Notes: generated from the letters alone by a model not told the origin. A DNA stretch of 64,000 nucleotides from Mycolicibacterium sp. P9-22 (GCF_008329585.1 NZ_NPKP01000002.1:558001-622000); one strand, 5' to 3'; numbered from the stretch's first letter, positions 37,621-49,436 are shown. Numbers and translations are program-made.

Positions 37621-38058
37621 TCAGGACCGGGTGCGCTCGATGATGTTCGACAACACCACGATGCTCTCGCTGCGCTCGATATCGGCGCTGGCCCGGATGC
37701 GCTCCAGAGCGTCCTCGAGGTGGCGCATATCGCGCGCCAGCACATGCAGGATCGCGTCAGCGGTACCGGTCACCGTGGCTGCGCTGACCACCTCCGGAAT
37801 GTCCACCCAGGCCTGGCGCAACTCGCTGGGCGCGATGGTGCCGTGACAGTAGACCTGCACATAGGCCTCGGTGGTCCAGCCGAGTGCGTTGCGGTCCACC
37901 ACCGCGGTGAAGCCGCGGATGACTCCGCTGTCGAGCATCCGGTCGACCCGCCGCTTGACCGCCGGCGCCGACAGATTCACCCGCTGCCCGATCTCGGCGA
38001 AGGTGGCGCGCGCATCGTCAGTCAGCTCGGCGAGGATGCGCTCATCGGTCTCATCCAC
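37621..38058 (-). CDS. Lrp/AsnC-family regulator
   Basis: A 145-residue protein with an N-terminal HTH (LDETDERILAELTDDARATFAEIGQRVNLSAPAVKRRVDRM-like) and a C-terminal RAM ligand domain. It is divergent from the arginine enzyme genes at 38173, which it probably controls in response to an amino acid. The Rv2324-Rv2323c pair of M. tuberculosis has, from memory, the same arrangement. Confidence 0.9.
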   Translation of the reverse strand: MDETDERILAELTDDARATFAEIGQRVNLSAPAVKRRVDRMLDSGVIRGFTAVVDRNALGWTTEAYVQVYCHGTIAPSELRQAWVDIPEVVSAATVTGTADAILHVLARDMRHLEDALERIRASADIERSESIVVLSNIIERTRS

Positions 38059-38082
38059 CGGCCACCACTCCTTGGAACAATA

Positions 38083-38144
38083 AATCGCCGCCTATAGGGC
38101 CTGTATGCAATGAATCGATACTATAGACGCAATATACGGCGATT
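38083..38144. promoter_or_regulatory. Symmetric control region of the Lrp/arginine operon
   Basis: AATCGCCG (38083-38090) and CGGCGATT (38137-38144) are perfect complements 46 bases apart. Inside them CTATAG occurs twice (38092-38097 and 38121-38126). Such spaced dyads suit oligomeric Lrp-type regulators. An A/T-rich AATATA at 38131 may be the -10 of the plus-strand operon. Confidence 0.5.
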
Positions 38145-38172
38145 GATTGCTTCAGGGATAGCCAATACCGTC

Positions 38173-39027
38173 ATGATCATGACGGTCTCCGATCTCACCG
38201 CCACTACTACGCCTGTCCGCAAGGCCCGCACCCGCCATTTCGTGATGACGGCACCACGCCACTTCACCGTCGAGTACGCCATCAACCCCTGGATGGACAC
38301 CAGCATCCCCGTCGACGTGGATCTCGCGTTGCGGCAGTGGGAGACGCTGCGCGACCTCTACACCCAACTGGGCCACACCGTCGACCTGGTGGACCCGGTC
38401 GCCGGACTGCCGGACATGGTCTACGCCGCCAACGGTGGGCTGGTCGTCAACGGCCGCGCGGTCGTCGCGAACTTCACCTTCCCGCAGCGCGCCGCCGAGG
38501 CCGATGCGTACGCCGCCTGGATGGCCGGGTCCGGTCATCAGCCCGAGCGCACCCGCCACCACAACGAAGGCCAGGGCGATCTGCTGGTGGCCGGGGCAAT
38601 GGTGTTGGCCGGCTACGGTTTTCGCACCGATCGGCGCGCGCACAACGAGGTCGCCGCGATCACCGGACTGCCGGTGGTCAGCCTGGAACTCGTCGATCCC
38701 CGGTTCTACCACCTCGATACCGCGCTCACGGTGCTCAGCGACGGACCCGATGTCACCGTCGCCTACTACCCGCCGGCGTTCTCCGAGGCCGCGCAGCTCC
38801 GCTTGCGTGAGCTGTTTCCCGCCGCCATCGAGGTCGCCTCCGCGGACGCCTTCGTGCTCGGCCTCAACGCGGTGTCCGACGGCCGCCACGTCATCCTGCC
38901 GATCGGCGCGACCGGGTTCGCCGACCAACTGCGCCAGGCCGGTTTCGAGCCGATCGGGGTGGATCTGTCCGAACTACTCAAGGGCGGCGGATCGATCAAA
39001 TGCTGCACGCTGGAGGTACACCCGTGA
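38173..39027 (+). CDS. DDAH/arginine-dihydrolase-like amidinohydrolase
   Basis: A 284-residue member of the guanidino-modifying superfamily (arginine deiminase, DDAH, ArgZ). Substrate and catalytic elements are visible: LPDMVYAANGGLVVNG, RRHHNEGQGDLL-type EGxGD, FYHLDTALTVL with the catalytic His, and a C-terminal GGGSIKCC with the nucleophilic cysteine. Arginine dihydrolases of this family convert arginine to ornithine, CO2 and ammonia; DDAH acts on methylarginines. The next gene consumes ornithine, which favours the first reaction. The start is uncertain: ATG at 38173 or 38179, with no good ribosome-binding site; a frame from 38110 would cover the operator. Confidence 0.8.
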   Translation: MIMTVSDLTATTTPVRKARTRHFVMTAPRHFTVEYAINPWMDTSIPVDVDLALRQWETLRDLYTQLGHTVDLVDPVAGLPDMVYAANGGLVVNGRAVVANFTFPQRAAEADAYAAWMAGSGHQPERTRHHNEGQGDLLVAGAMVLAGYGFRTDRRAHNEVAAITGLPVVSLELVDPRFYHLDTALTVLSDGPDVTVAYYPPAFSEAAQLRLRELFPAAIEVASADAFVLGLNAVSDGRHVILPIGATGFADQLRQAGFEPIGVDLSELLKGGGSIKCCTLEVHP

Positions 39028-40247
39028 CCATCGCAGAGGCCATCAGCAGCCGGACGAGCGCGGCGATCGCACTCGACGACCGCTACGCCGCGCACAACTA
39101 CTCCCCGCTTCCGGTGGTCGCAGCGTCGGCCGAGGGCGCCTGGATCACCGACGTCGACGGCCACCGCTATCTGGACTGCCTGGCCGCCTACTCCGCGGTG
39201 AACTTCGGTCACCGCAACCCGGTGATCACCGCCGCCGCCCACGCCCAGCTCGATGCCGTCACGCTGGTGAGCCGGGCATTTCACTCCGACCGGCTCGGCC
39301 CGTTCTGTGCGGCGCTCTCCCGGCTCTGCGGCAAGGACATGGTGTTGCCGATGAACAGTGGCGCCGAGGCCGTCGAGAGCGCTATCAAGGTGGCCCGTAA
39401 ATGGGGCGCCGACGTCAAGGGCGTGCCGTCGGGCCAGGCCAATATCATCGTGGCACGCAACAACTTCCACGGCCGCACCACCACCATCATCAGCTTCTCC
39501 GATGACGAGACCGCCCGCGGCGGATTCGGTCCGTTCACCCCCGGCTTCCGGGCGGTGCCGTTCGGCGATGCCGAGGCAGTCGCGGCGGCGATCGACGAGA
39601 ACACCGTCGCCGTCCTGTTGGAGCCGATCCAGGGCGAGGCCGGCATCATCGTGCCGCCCGCGGATTTCCTGCCCGGGGTGCGCCGGCTCTGCACCGAACA
39701 CAACGTGTTGATGATCGCCGACGAGATCCAGTCCGGCCTGGGCCGCACCGGCAGGACCTTCGCCTGCGACCACTGGGACGTGGTGCCCGACGTCTATCTG
39801 CTGGGCAAGGCGCTCGGGGGCGGCGTGGTTCCGCTGTCGGCGGTGGTGGCCGACCGCGATGTACTTGGCGTGCTGCACCCCGGCGAGCACGGCTCCACTT
39901 TCGGCGGCAACCCGTTGGCCGCCGCCATCGGATCCACCGTCATCGGCATCCTGGAGACCGGCGAATACCAGTCCCGGTCAACCGAACTGGGCCGGCATCT
40001 GCACAACCGGCTGGCGGGGGTGCCCGGCGTCACCGCGGTGCGGGGCATGGGATTGTGGGCGGGCGTCGATATCGAAGCCCGGTTCGGCACCGGTAAACAG
40101 GTGAGCCTGCGGTTGGCCGAGCGCGGCGTGCTCGTCAAGGACACCCACGGTCACACCCTGCGCTTCGCCCCGCCGCTGGTCATCACCGCCGACGAGATCG
40201 ACTGGGCGGTGGACCGATTCGCCGATGCGATGGCCGCCGGTACCTGA
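39024..40247 (+). CDS. rocD: Ornithine aminotransferase
   Basis: A 407-residue class III PLP aminotransferase. It has NFGHRNPVI, MNSGAEAVESAIKVARKWG, the aspartate of IADEIQSGLGRTG, and the PLP lysine in YLLGKALGGG. It converts ornithine and 2-oxoglutarate to glutamate semialdehyde and glutamate. The GTG at 39024 has a TGGAGG site and overlaps the preceding stop (GTGA), so the enzyme is made together with the arginine-degrading protein. Confidence 0.92.
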   Translation: MTIAEAISSRTSAAIALDDRYAAHNYSPLPVVAASAEGAWITDVDGHRYLDCLAAYSAVNFGHRNPVITAAAHAQLDAVTLVSRAFHSDRLGPFCAALSRLCGKDMVLPMNSGAEAVESAIKVARKWGADVKGVPSGQANIIVARNNFHGRTTTIISFSDDETARGGFGPFTPGFRAVPFGDAEAVAAAIDENTVAVLLEPIQGEAGIIVPPADFLPGVRRLCTEHNVLMIADEIQSGLGRTGRTFACDHWDVVPDVYLLGKALGGGVVPLSAVVADRDVLGVLHPGEHGSTFGGNPLAAAIGSTVIGILETGEYQSRSTELGRHLHNRLAGVPGVTAVRGMGLWAGVDIEARFGTGKQVSLRLAERGVLVKDTHGHTLRFAPPLVITADEIDWAVDRFADAMAAGT

Positions 40248-40257
40248 ACCGAGGCCG

Positions 40258-42449
<2,192 letters not shown>

Positions 42450-42474
42450 ACGTTCTCCTCAACTGCTCTCGGGG

Positions 42475-43929
42475 TCAGATCTGGATCGCGCCGGTGATCA
42501 GACCGGAGAGCCCGCCGATCGCACCCAACACGATGATGCCGAACAACACCGCCTCGGCAGGCTTGAACACCTGTAACCCGCGCTGCCTGCGAGCCATCCA
42601 ATACAGCACGGCGCCGGGGGCGTAGAGAATGCAGGACAACAGAAGGTGATCCCAACCCGCGGCATAGACCAGGAACAGCGTGTAGAACGTCGCCACCGCG
42701 GCGATCACCATGTCCGGGACCAACGACTTGCCATCGGAATAGGTTTCGCGGGTGATGGTCAGCTTCAGCGCATAACCGGCGGCGAGCAGATACGGGATCA
42801 AGGCCAGTGCCGCCGTCAGATCGAGCATGAAGTCCAGCGCGTTGTCCGAGAAGATCAGCAGGATCAGCAGCAACTGCACCAGCCCGGCGGCCATGATGAG
42901 CGCGTTGACCGGAGCCCCGTTGGCGTTCTCCCTGGACAGGAATCTGGGCATATCGTCGGATTTGGCGGGCAGATAAAGGATCTCGGCGGCCATCAACGTC
43001 CACGCCAGATAGGCGCCGAGCACCGAGATGATGACGCCCACCCGGATGAGCACCGAACCCCAGGGGCCGACAACCGATTCGAGTACGGCGGCCATGGACG
43101 GCTGGGACGCACCCGCCAGCTCCGTCTGGGCCATCACACCGTAGGAGGACAGGGTCACGAGCATGAAGACTGACAGCACCGCCAGGAATCCGATCACCGT
43201 GGCCTTGCCGACGTCCTCGCGTTTCTTGGCGAAGCGCGAATAGACACTGGCGCCTTCGATACCCATGAACACGAAGACCGTGATCAGCATCGTGCCCTTG
43301 GCCTGCTCGAAAAGCGATGACCAGGAATAGTTCCCGTCGCCACCCCAGAAGTTCCCAGTGAATACGTCGGCCTTGAAGGCAATGACCACGATCACGATGA
43401 ACATCAGGATGGGGATGATCTTGGCAAACGTCGCGATGCGGTTGATGATGGCGGCCTCTTTCACGCCGCGCAGGATCAGATAGAAGAACAACCACACCCC
43501 GACGGACGAGATGACCACGGCAATGACGGTGGAACCGTCACCGAGAGTGGGGAATAACGCCGGGAACAGTGATCCGAGGGTGGCCATGATGAGCACCCAG
43601 TACGACGTGTTACCCGCACACGCCGATGCCCAGAATCCGAACGCGGAGTTGAAACCGACATAGTCGCCGAAACCGGCCCGGGCGTAGGCGTAGATACCGG
43701 CGTCCAGGTCGGGTTTGCGGGTGGCCAGCCGCTGGAAAACGAAGGCCAGCATGAGCATTCCCGCACCGGCGATCGTCCAGGCGATGACGGCGCCGGCCAC
43801 GCCGGTCTCCACGCCGAAGCGGCGCGGCAGCAGGAAGACCCCCGACCCGATCATCGAACCGACGACCATGGCGGTCAGGGTCGGCAGACTGACCTTGTCG
43901 TCTTTGACGTCGACTTCCGCTGCTGGCAT
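42475..43929 (-). CDS. APC-family amino-acid permease, arginine/ornithine antiporter-like
   Basis: A 484-residue carrier with about 12 membrane segments. The first segment carries the APC motif GSMIGSGVFLLP, followed by RKPDLDAGIYAYARAGFGDYVGFNSAFGFW, typical of the basic amino-acid/polyamine antiporter group (ArcD, YjdE, LysI). Directly upstream of arcA, it most likely exchanges arginine for ornithine or citrulline. Confidence 0.85.
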   Translation of the reverse strand: MPAAEVDVKDDKVSLPTLTAMVVGSMIGSGVFLLPRRFGVETGVAGAVIAWTIAGAGMLMLAFVFQRLATRKPDLDAGIYAYARAGFGDYVGFNSAFGFWASACAGNTSYWVLIMATLGSLFPALFPTLGDGSTVIAVVISSVGVWLFFYLILRGVKEAAIINRIATFAKIIPILMFIVIVVIAFKADVFTGNFWGGDGNYSWSSLFEQAKGTMLITVFVFMGIEGASVYSRFAKKREDVGKATVIGFLAVLSVFMLVTLSSYGVMAQTELAGASQPSMAAVLESVVGPWGSVLIRVGVIISVLGAYLAWTLMAAEILYLPAKSDDMPRFLSRENANGAPVNALIMAAGLVQLLLILLIFSDNALDFMLDLTAALALIPYLLAAGYALKLTITRETYSDGKSLVPDMVIAAVATFYTLFLVYAAGWDHLLLSCILYAPGAVLYWMARRQRGLQVFKPAEAVLFGIIVLGAIGGLSGLITGAIQI

Positions 43930-44005
43930 GGCACCCCACCGTCCTCCCGAGGACTTGGTCGCTCAGGCGGACGCTACCGCAGTACGGCCTGCCGGTGGCG
44001 CCTGT

Positions 44006-44824
44006 TCACAGATCCGCAATGATCTGTTGACGCTTGGCGGCGTACTCCTCATCGGAGATCACCCCGGTGGCACGCAAGGTCTCCAGTTGCTGTAACCGTT
44101 GCGCCGTGCTGGGTTCGGGGATCGGCGGGGACACGAACGCCGGGGCGGGCGGAGGCGGCGGTGGGCGCTGAGCCGCCCGGCGGACCACCGCCTGCACCTG
44201 CGCCCGCGCCGCCGGGTTGTGACGCAGGTCGATCATGCTGTTCATGCCGATGCCGTTGGCCTTGAGGATCTGCAGGATCTCCATCAGCGGCTCAACCTGG
44301 CCGGACAGGTCGTAGGTCGTGTTGTCCTCGGCGATCGAGAAGGTCGCGGGCACCTGCCCATTGATCAAACCGCTGCGTTCCCAGTCGATCTGGAACTGGC
44401 CGGTGGCGGGGTCCACCAGCACTGCCAACCGCCGGGAGGTCAACATGGCCAACCGGGTCACGTCGGCGATCACCCGGTCCTCGGCGTCGAAGGTCGCGAT
44501 CCCGGGCCCGGATATGCGCAGGTTGAGTTTTACCACCGGGCGGTCGTTGATCCGGGTGTTGGTCTCGGCCATCCCGATGATCTGTGCGAGCCCGAGCACA
44601 CCATGGGCTTCCAGCTGATCCGACCTGGCCTGCGCCTTCGTTCCATAGCCGGCGATGGCCAGGGCGGCGAGCACGTCCACCGCCGTCACCAGCAAGCCCG
44701 CCCAGAACATCCACTTCAGAAAATCGTTCTGACCTGAGCCGAAGTACACGGCCAGGAAAATCGGCCCGACCAACCCTCCGCACAGCAGCACCCAGGCCTG
44801 CGCCTTCACATAACGCCACAACAT
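44006..44824 (-). CDS. Membrane protein with C-terminal SHOCT domain
   Basis: A 272-residue protein. Two membrane helices (about 8-28 and 38-58) are followed by a soluble region, a proline tract (PPPPPPAP) and a 28-residue SHOCT helix pair (LQQLETLRATGVISDEEYAAKRQQIIADL). SHOCT tails are oligomerisation modules on otherwise unrelated proteins. The ATG at 44824 has a GAGGAG site eight bases upstream; the GTG at 44857 is less likely. Size and place fit Rv0686. Function unknown. Confidence 0.75.
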   Translation of the reverse strand: MLWRYVKAQAWVLLCGGLVGPIFLAVYFGSGQNDFLKWMFWAGLLVTAVDVLAALAIAGYGTKAQARSDQLEAHGVLGLAQIIGMAETNTRINDRPVVKLNLRISGPGIATFDAEDRVIADVTRLAMLTSRRLAVLVDPATGQFQIDWERSGLINGQVPATFSIAEDNTTYDLSGQVEPLMEILQILKANGIGMNSMIDLRHNPAARAQVQAVVRRAAQRPPPPPPAPAFVSPPIPEPSTAQRLQQLETLRATGVISDEEYAAKRQQIIADL

Positions 44825-44931
44825 GGCCACACTCCTCGGGGAGCGAGATCCCGACACCTCGACGCGCTCAGATTAGCTGCACCCGGCCGACACCGTCGGC
44901 CGCTCGACAGGCCGGTGCCCACCGATGTGGC

Positions 44932-44983
44932 AATGTCCGTCAATTGACTGATGTCGACACTGACATTCGGTACATAATGTCCT
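44932..44983 (+). promoter_or_regulatory. Promoter region with nested palindromes for the sensor kinase
   Basis: AATGTC (44932-44937) and GACATT (44962-44967) enclose two perfect palindromes, GTCAATTGAC (44939-44948) and TGTCGACA (44952-44959). A -10-like CATAAT at 44973-44978 is six bases before the GTG start, which would give a leaderless mRNA. No -35 is required if an activator binds the dyads. Confidence 0.5.
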
Positions 44984-47257
44984 GTGCTCGAGCGCGGCCA
45001 CGACCCGGCGGTCCATGTATCCGAGCAGCAGGTGATCGCCCACGCACAGCACCTCGCCGTCATTCTGCTGAACAGCGTCACGCTGGTGGCGTCGATCAGT
45101 GCACTGCTACTGCCGAACACCCCGGAGTCGAATCTCGGCCTGGTCGCGCTGGCCCTGCTGGTGTGCTGGTCGGTCTACCGGTTGGTCACCCGGTCACGGT
45201 CGACGACGTTCCAGATCCTCGACCTTTGCTACGTCCTGGTGGTGTCGGCGTCGGTCCCCGTCTTCGGCACCGACCCGCAGCTGCTGTACACGAATTCGGT
45301 ACCCCAGGTCATTGCGGGCGTCGCGGTGATCACCTGCGCCATCGCCCAGCCCCCAAGGGTGAGTTTCCCTGCGGCACTGGCTATCACTGCGGCCTACATG
45401 ATCGGGTGCGCGCAGGTGGTCGGGTGGGACCAGGTACTGCACATCCCGATGCTCTACTACATGCTGGCCGTCGAGTGGGCGATCACCACCGTCCTGGTGC
45501 TGACCGCGCGGACCGTGGCCCGCCGCGTCGACCAGACGCGCGCCGACAACCACGATGCGGCGCTGCGCGATGCGATCGCCGCGGCGGTGCGCGATCACGA
45601 ACTCGAACACATGGCGCTGGTGCACGACACCGCCGCCTCGACCCTGCACCTCGTCGGTGAGGGCGCCGAGGTCTCACCGGAACGCATCGCCGCGCAGGCC
45701 AGCCGCGACCTCGCCCTGCTGGCCGGTGAACCGATCGGGCTCGGCGCCATGTCGGCCACCGATGTCGCCGCCGCCATCGGCGTCGAGCTCCAGCACTGCA
45801 CCACCCCCGTCGAGATGACGGGGCTGGCCCGGCTGGTTCTGGATGGCCGCACCGCCAATGCTGTCGTCGCGGTGGTACGCGAGGCGATCAACAACGCCGA
45901 CCGTCATGCCCGCGCGCAGCGCATCGTCATCGACATCTCGCCGACGAAAGTGACCGTCACCGACGACGGTGTCGGGTTCGATCCCATCACCACCACGCTC
46001 GGCCACGGTGTCGCCGAATCGATCGTCGGCCGGATGCGGCGCGCCAACGGCACCGCATCGGTGCGTTCCTCCCCCGGCGCCGGCACCGTCGTCACCGTCA
46101 ACTGGCATCAACTGCAGCGGACGACCCCCGACGCACCCCATGTCGAGGATGTCGACCAACTCACCGAACGCATCTTCGTGCGTTTCGGGCTGGGCATCGT
46201 GGCGTTCGCCTTCGTCCAGTTGGCGCTCGCGGTGCCCTACGCGGCGACCACGACCGGCCATCCCACGGCACAGTTCGCACTCGGCTGGCTCGCGGCGGCG
46301 GTGGCACTCGCGGGTATCCCCCGGGTGCTGGGCCGGTGGCCGGACCTCACCATCCCGGCACTCATCGTGATGGCGGCGGTGATCTACGTGCAGGCCAGGC
46401 TGCTGCCCGACGGCATGCTCGGCGGGCCGGCCCAGTGGCCCCTGCTGGCGACCACCCTGTGCGTGCTGCCCTACCTGCTGCGGTTACGGATGGCCGCGGC
46501 CGCGGCAGTCATGATCGCGTTCTGGCTGGGCACCGCCATCTTGAACTTCGTGCTCTACCCGGGCATGGTCACGGCCTACAACCTGGCGCTGTACACCGCG
46601 GGCATCTTCGTGGTGCAGATTTTCGTGCTGGCGTTCCCGGTGCTGCTGCGCAACGCCAATGCCACTGCCGCTGAAGAGATCCGGGATCGGTGGGCCAATG
46701 ACGCACAACGACGGATCACCGAGGCGCTGCACGACGACTACGTGCGGCGCACCTCGAAACTGATCCGCGGGGTGTTCCCGCTGCTGCAGACGCTGAGCAC
46801 CGGCGCCATGGACGCCGATATCCGGTGGCGGGCCCGCATCGAATCGCGCAGGCTGCGGCTCTACATCTTCCAGGCCCGCACCTTCGGCCATCCGCTGGTC
46901 GCGGAGTTGCGACCGGCCATCGAGGAGGCCGACGCGCGCGGTGTGGTGGTGTCGCTGAACGCCGACAACGACCTACCGCGACTGGACCCCGAACAGCGCC
47001 GCCGACTGCTCGAACCGGTCGAGGCGGCGCTGGCCCGCGCCGTCGAGCATGCCCGGCTGGGATTGACCGTGGTCCCCGGCGAACTGATAGCCAGCATCCT
47101 CTGCGATGAGGACGGTACGGGCATCGAGCCACGGCCGGGCTCCGCCGATCAGCCCCGCATCGAGGTCACCGAGATCGGCGGCACGGTGTGGATCAGCGTG
47201 CATCACCTGCTGCCGGATACCGTCATTGATGTCGAGGATTGCGCCGATATCGCCTAA
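44984..47257 (+). CDS. Two-component sensor with duplicated membrane/kinase halves
   Basis: A 757-residue protein. The first half has about five membrane helices (residues 25-175), a HisKA_3-like helix with HMALVHDTAAST (His214) and an ATPase domain with N-box REAINNADRHA (299-309), G1 box TDDGVGFD (326-333) and LGHGVAESI. The second half repeats the plan: helices at about 400-560 and a helix ITEALHDDYVRRTSKLIRG, but no recognisable ATP-binding boxes in 600-757. It thus resembles a fused pair of NarL-type kinases, the second one degenerate. The response regulator at 47393 is its likely partner. Signal unknown. Confidence 0.75.
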   Translation: MLERGHDPAVHVSEQQVIAHAQHLAVILLNSVTLVASISALLLPNTPESNLGLVALALLVCWSVYRLVTRSRSTTFQILDLCYVLVVSASVPVFGTDPQLLYTNSVPQVIAGVAVITCAIAQPPRVSFPAALAITAAYMIGCAQVVGWDQVLHIPMLYYMLAVEWAITTVLVLTARTVARRVDQTRADNHDAALRDAIAAAVRDHELEHMALVHDTAASTLHLVGEGAEVSPERIAAQASRDLALLAGEPIGLGAMSATDVAAAIGVELQHCTTPVEMTGLARLVLDGRTANAVVAVVREAINNADRHARAQRIVIDISPTKVTVTDDGVGFDPITTTLGHGVAESIVGRMRRANGTASVRSSPGAGTVVTVNWHQLQRTTPDAPHVEDVDQLTERIFVRFGLGIVAFAFVQLALAVPYAATTTGHPTAQFALGWLAAAVALAGIPRVLGRWPDLTIPALIVMAAVIYVQARLLPDGMLGGPAQWPLLATTLCVLPYLLRLRMAAAAAVMIAFWLGTAILNFVLYPGMVTAYNLALYTAGIFVVQIFVLAFPVLLRNANATAAEEIRDRWANDAQRRITEALHDDYVRRTSKLIRGVFPLLQTLSTGAMDADIRWRARIESRRLRLYIFQARTFGHPLVAELRPAIEEADARGVVVSLNADNDLPRLDPEQRRRLLEPVEAALARAVEHARLGLTVVPGELIASILCDEDGTGIEPRPGSADQPRIEVTEIGGTVWISVHHLLPDTVIDVEDCADIA

Positions 47258-47392
47258 AATCTACCCTGGCGACAATTAAGTTAGCCAAGATACGAAGTTG
47301 GGGCTTCATTACGGGTTTGCTGGGGGTACAGTCCTGTGTACTGCAATGCGCTGGGGGCCATCTGATGACCTCACCGATGTCGGGTGAAATGC

Positions 47393-48085
47393 ATGACTAG
47401 GACCGTTAATCGCGGGGTGGACAAAACGACGGAAGCCATCACGGTCGCACTGATCGACGATCACGATGTGATCCATGCCGGCGTCCGCGCCTGGTTTGCC
47501 GGCTGCAATCCACCCATCGATCTTGTCGCCGATTACCCGAACCCCACCTCTTTCCTCGCCGACCATCCTCAGGGTGGCGAGGACATCGAGGTGGTCATGT
47601 TCGACCTCCAGTACGACCGCTTTCAGCCCGAGTTCGAGACCCTGCGGCGGGTGTGCGAAGCCGGGCACCGCGTCATCGTCTACTCGCATATGGCCACCGA
47701 TGAGGTGATTCTGTCGAGCTTGGACGCGGGCGCCACCACCTTCCTGGCCAAGGGTGAGGACAAGCAGCATCTGTTCGACGCGGTCTATGCCGCCCATGCG
47801 AACACTCCGTACGTCGGTCCGCGGATGGCCAAGGCGCTGTTCAACGACCGCACGGTCGGGCGGCCCGGGTTGAGCACCCGCGAGCGCGAGGTGCTCATCG
47901 CCTGGTTCCAGACCGAGAACAAGGAGTTCGTCGCCAAGCGACTGTTCATCGAGCCGTCGACGGTGCGCACCCATCTGCAGCGGGCGCGCGCGAAGTATGC
48001 GGCCGTCGGCAGGCCCGCGCCCACCAAGGCGGCGCTGATCGCCCGCGCCGTGCAGGACGGCATTCTCAGCATCGAGGATCTCTAG
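47393..48085 (+). CDS. LuxR/NarL-type response regulator
   Basis: A 230-residue protein. The receiver holds the acidic pocket (VALIDDHD), the phospho-acceptor aspartate in VVMFDLQYD and the lysine in FLAKGED. The C-terminal HTH is LSTREREVLIAWFQTENKEFVAKRLFIEPSTVRTHLQRARAKYAAVG. The 135-base gap after the kinase gene contains GTACA-N6-TGTAC (47326-47341) and may hold its own promoter. ATG 47393 is chosen; a GTG three codons upstream is possible. Confidence 0.88.
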   Translation: MTRTVNRGVDKTTEAITVALIDDHDVIHAGVRAWFAGCNPPIDLVADYPNPTSFLADHPQGGEDIEVVMFDLQYDRFQPEFETLRRVCEAGHRVIVYSHMATDEVILSSLDAGATTFLAKGEDKQHLFDAVYAAHANTPYVGPRMAKALFNDRTVGRPGLSTREREVLIAWFQTENKEFVAKRLFIEPSTVRTHLQRARAKYAAVGRPAPTKAALIARAVQDGILSIEDL

Positions 48086-48109
48086 CGCGAAAAAGTGCCC
48101 GACAAACAA

Positions 48110-48141
48110 AGCGGCGCCCACCCTTTCGGGTGAGCGCCGCT
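48110..48141. terminator. Terminator of the tuf transcript
   Basis: AGCGGCGCCCACCC and GGGTGAGCGCCGCT pair at 13 of 14 positions around TTTC. On the minus strand the stem is followed by TTTGTTTGTC, a U-rich tail, so it ends the str operon after tuf. It can also stop the response-regulator transcript arriving from the left. Confidence 0.85.
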
Positions 48142-48161
48142 CTGTTGTAGCTGGGTGATAC

Positions 48162-49352
48162 TTACTTGTTGATCTTGGTCACGCGGCCGGCGCCGACGGT
48201 ACGTCCACCCTCACGGATGGCGAACCGCAGACCCTCGTCCATGGCGACGGGCTGGATCAGCTTGACGGAGATGTCGGTGTTGTCACCGGGCATCACCATC
48301 TCGGTGCCCTCGGGCAGGGTCACAACACCGGTCACGTCCGTGGTGCGGAAGTAGAACTGCGGACGGTAGTTGTTGAAGAACGGCGTGTGGCGGCCACCCT
48401 CGTCCTTGGACAGGATGTAGACGCTGCCCTCGAACTCGGTGTGCGGGGTGGTGGTGCCGGGCTTGACGACAACCTGGCCACGCTCGACATCTTCGCGCTT
48501 GATGCCACGAACCAGCAGACCGACGTTGTCGCCGGCCTGGCCCTGGTCGAGCAGCTTGCGGAACATCTCGACACCGGTGACCGTGGTCTTGGTGGTGGTC
48601 GGCTTGATGCCGACGATCTCGACGTCCTCGTTGACGTTGATCACGCCACGCTCGACGCGACCGGTCACCACGGTGCCGCGGCCGGTGATGGTGAAGACGT
48701 CCTCGACGGGCATCAGGAAGGGCTTGTCGGTCTCGCGAACCGGGTCCGGGATGGACTCGTCGACGGCGGCCATCAGCTTCTGAACCGACTCGACCCACTT
48801 CGGGTCACCCTCGAGTGCCTTGAGCGCCGAGACCTGAACGACGGGGGCGTCCTCGTCGAAGTCCTGGGCGGCCAGCAGTTCGCGGACCTCGAGCTCGACG
48901 AGCTCCAGCAGTTCTTCGTCGTCGACCATGTCCGACTTGTTCAGCGCGACCAGGATGTAGGGCACGCCGACCTGGCGGGCGAGCAGCACGTGCTCACGCG
49001 TCTGCGGCATCGGGCCGTCGGTGGCGGCGACCACGAGGATGGCGCCGTCCATCTGGGCCGCACCGGTGATCATGTTCTTGATGTAGTCAGCGTGGCCGGG
49101 GGCGTCGACGTGTGCGTAGTGACGCTTCTCGGTCTGGTACTCAACATGCGAGATGTTGATGGTGATACCGCGCTGACGCTCCTCGGGCGCATTGTCGATC
49201 TGGTCGAATGCGCGCGACTCGTTCAAATCGGGGTACTGGTCGTGCAGAACCTTGGTGATCGCTGCGGTCAGCGTGGTCTTGCCGTGGTCAACGTGACCGA
49301 TGGTCCCGATGTTGACGTGCGGCTTCGTCCGCTCGAACTTCGCCTTCGCCAC
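48162..49352 (-). CDS. tuf: Elongation factor Tu
   Basis: A 396-residue translational GTPase that brings aminoacyl-tRNA to the ribosome. G1 is [10 protein letters not shown]3 DAPGH, and G4 NKSD. Domains 2 and 3 are intact ([33 protein letters not shown]). It is the last gene of the str operon, 84 bases after fusA. Confidence 0.98.
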   Translation of the reverse strand: MAKAKFERTKPHVNIGTIGHVDHGKTTLTAAITKVLHDQYPDLNESRAFDQIDNAPEERQRGITINISHVEYQTEKRHYAHVDAPGHADYIKNMITGAAQMDGAILVVAATDGPMPQTREHVLLARQVGVPYILVALNKSDMVDDEELLELVELEVRELLAAQDFDEDAPVVQVSALKALEGDPKWVESVQKLMAAVDESIPDPVRETDKPFLMPVEDVFTITGRGTVVTGRVERGVINVNEDVEIVGIKPTTTKTTVTGVEMFRKLLDQGQAGDNVGLLVRGIKREDVERGQVVVKPGTTTPHTEFEGSVYILSKDEGGRHTPFFNNYRPQFYFRTTDVTGVVTLPEGTEMVMPGDNTDISVKLIQPVAMDEGLRFAIREGGRTVGAGRVTKINK

Positions 49353-49436
49353 TGTGGTGTCCTCCTGGACTTGTTGGTGCTTTTACTTAAGCAGGTGTGT
49401 TGATGTGTTCAGTTGTGTGATCTGGAAGGTACCGGA

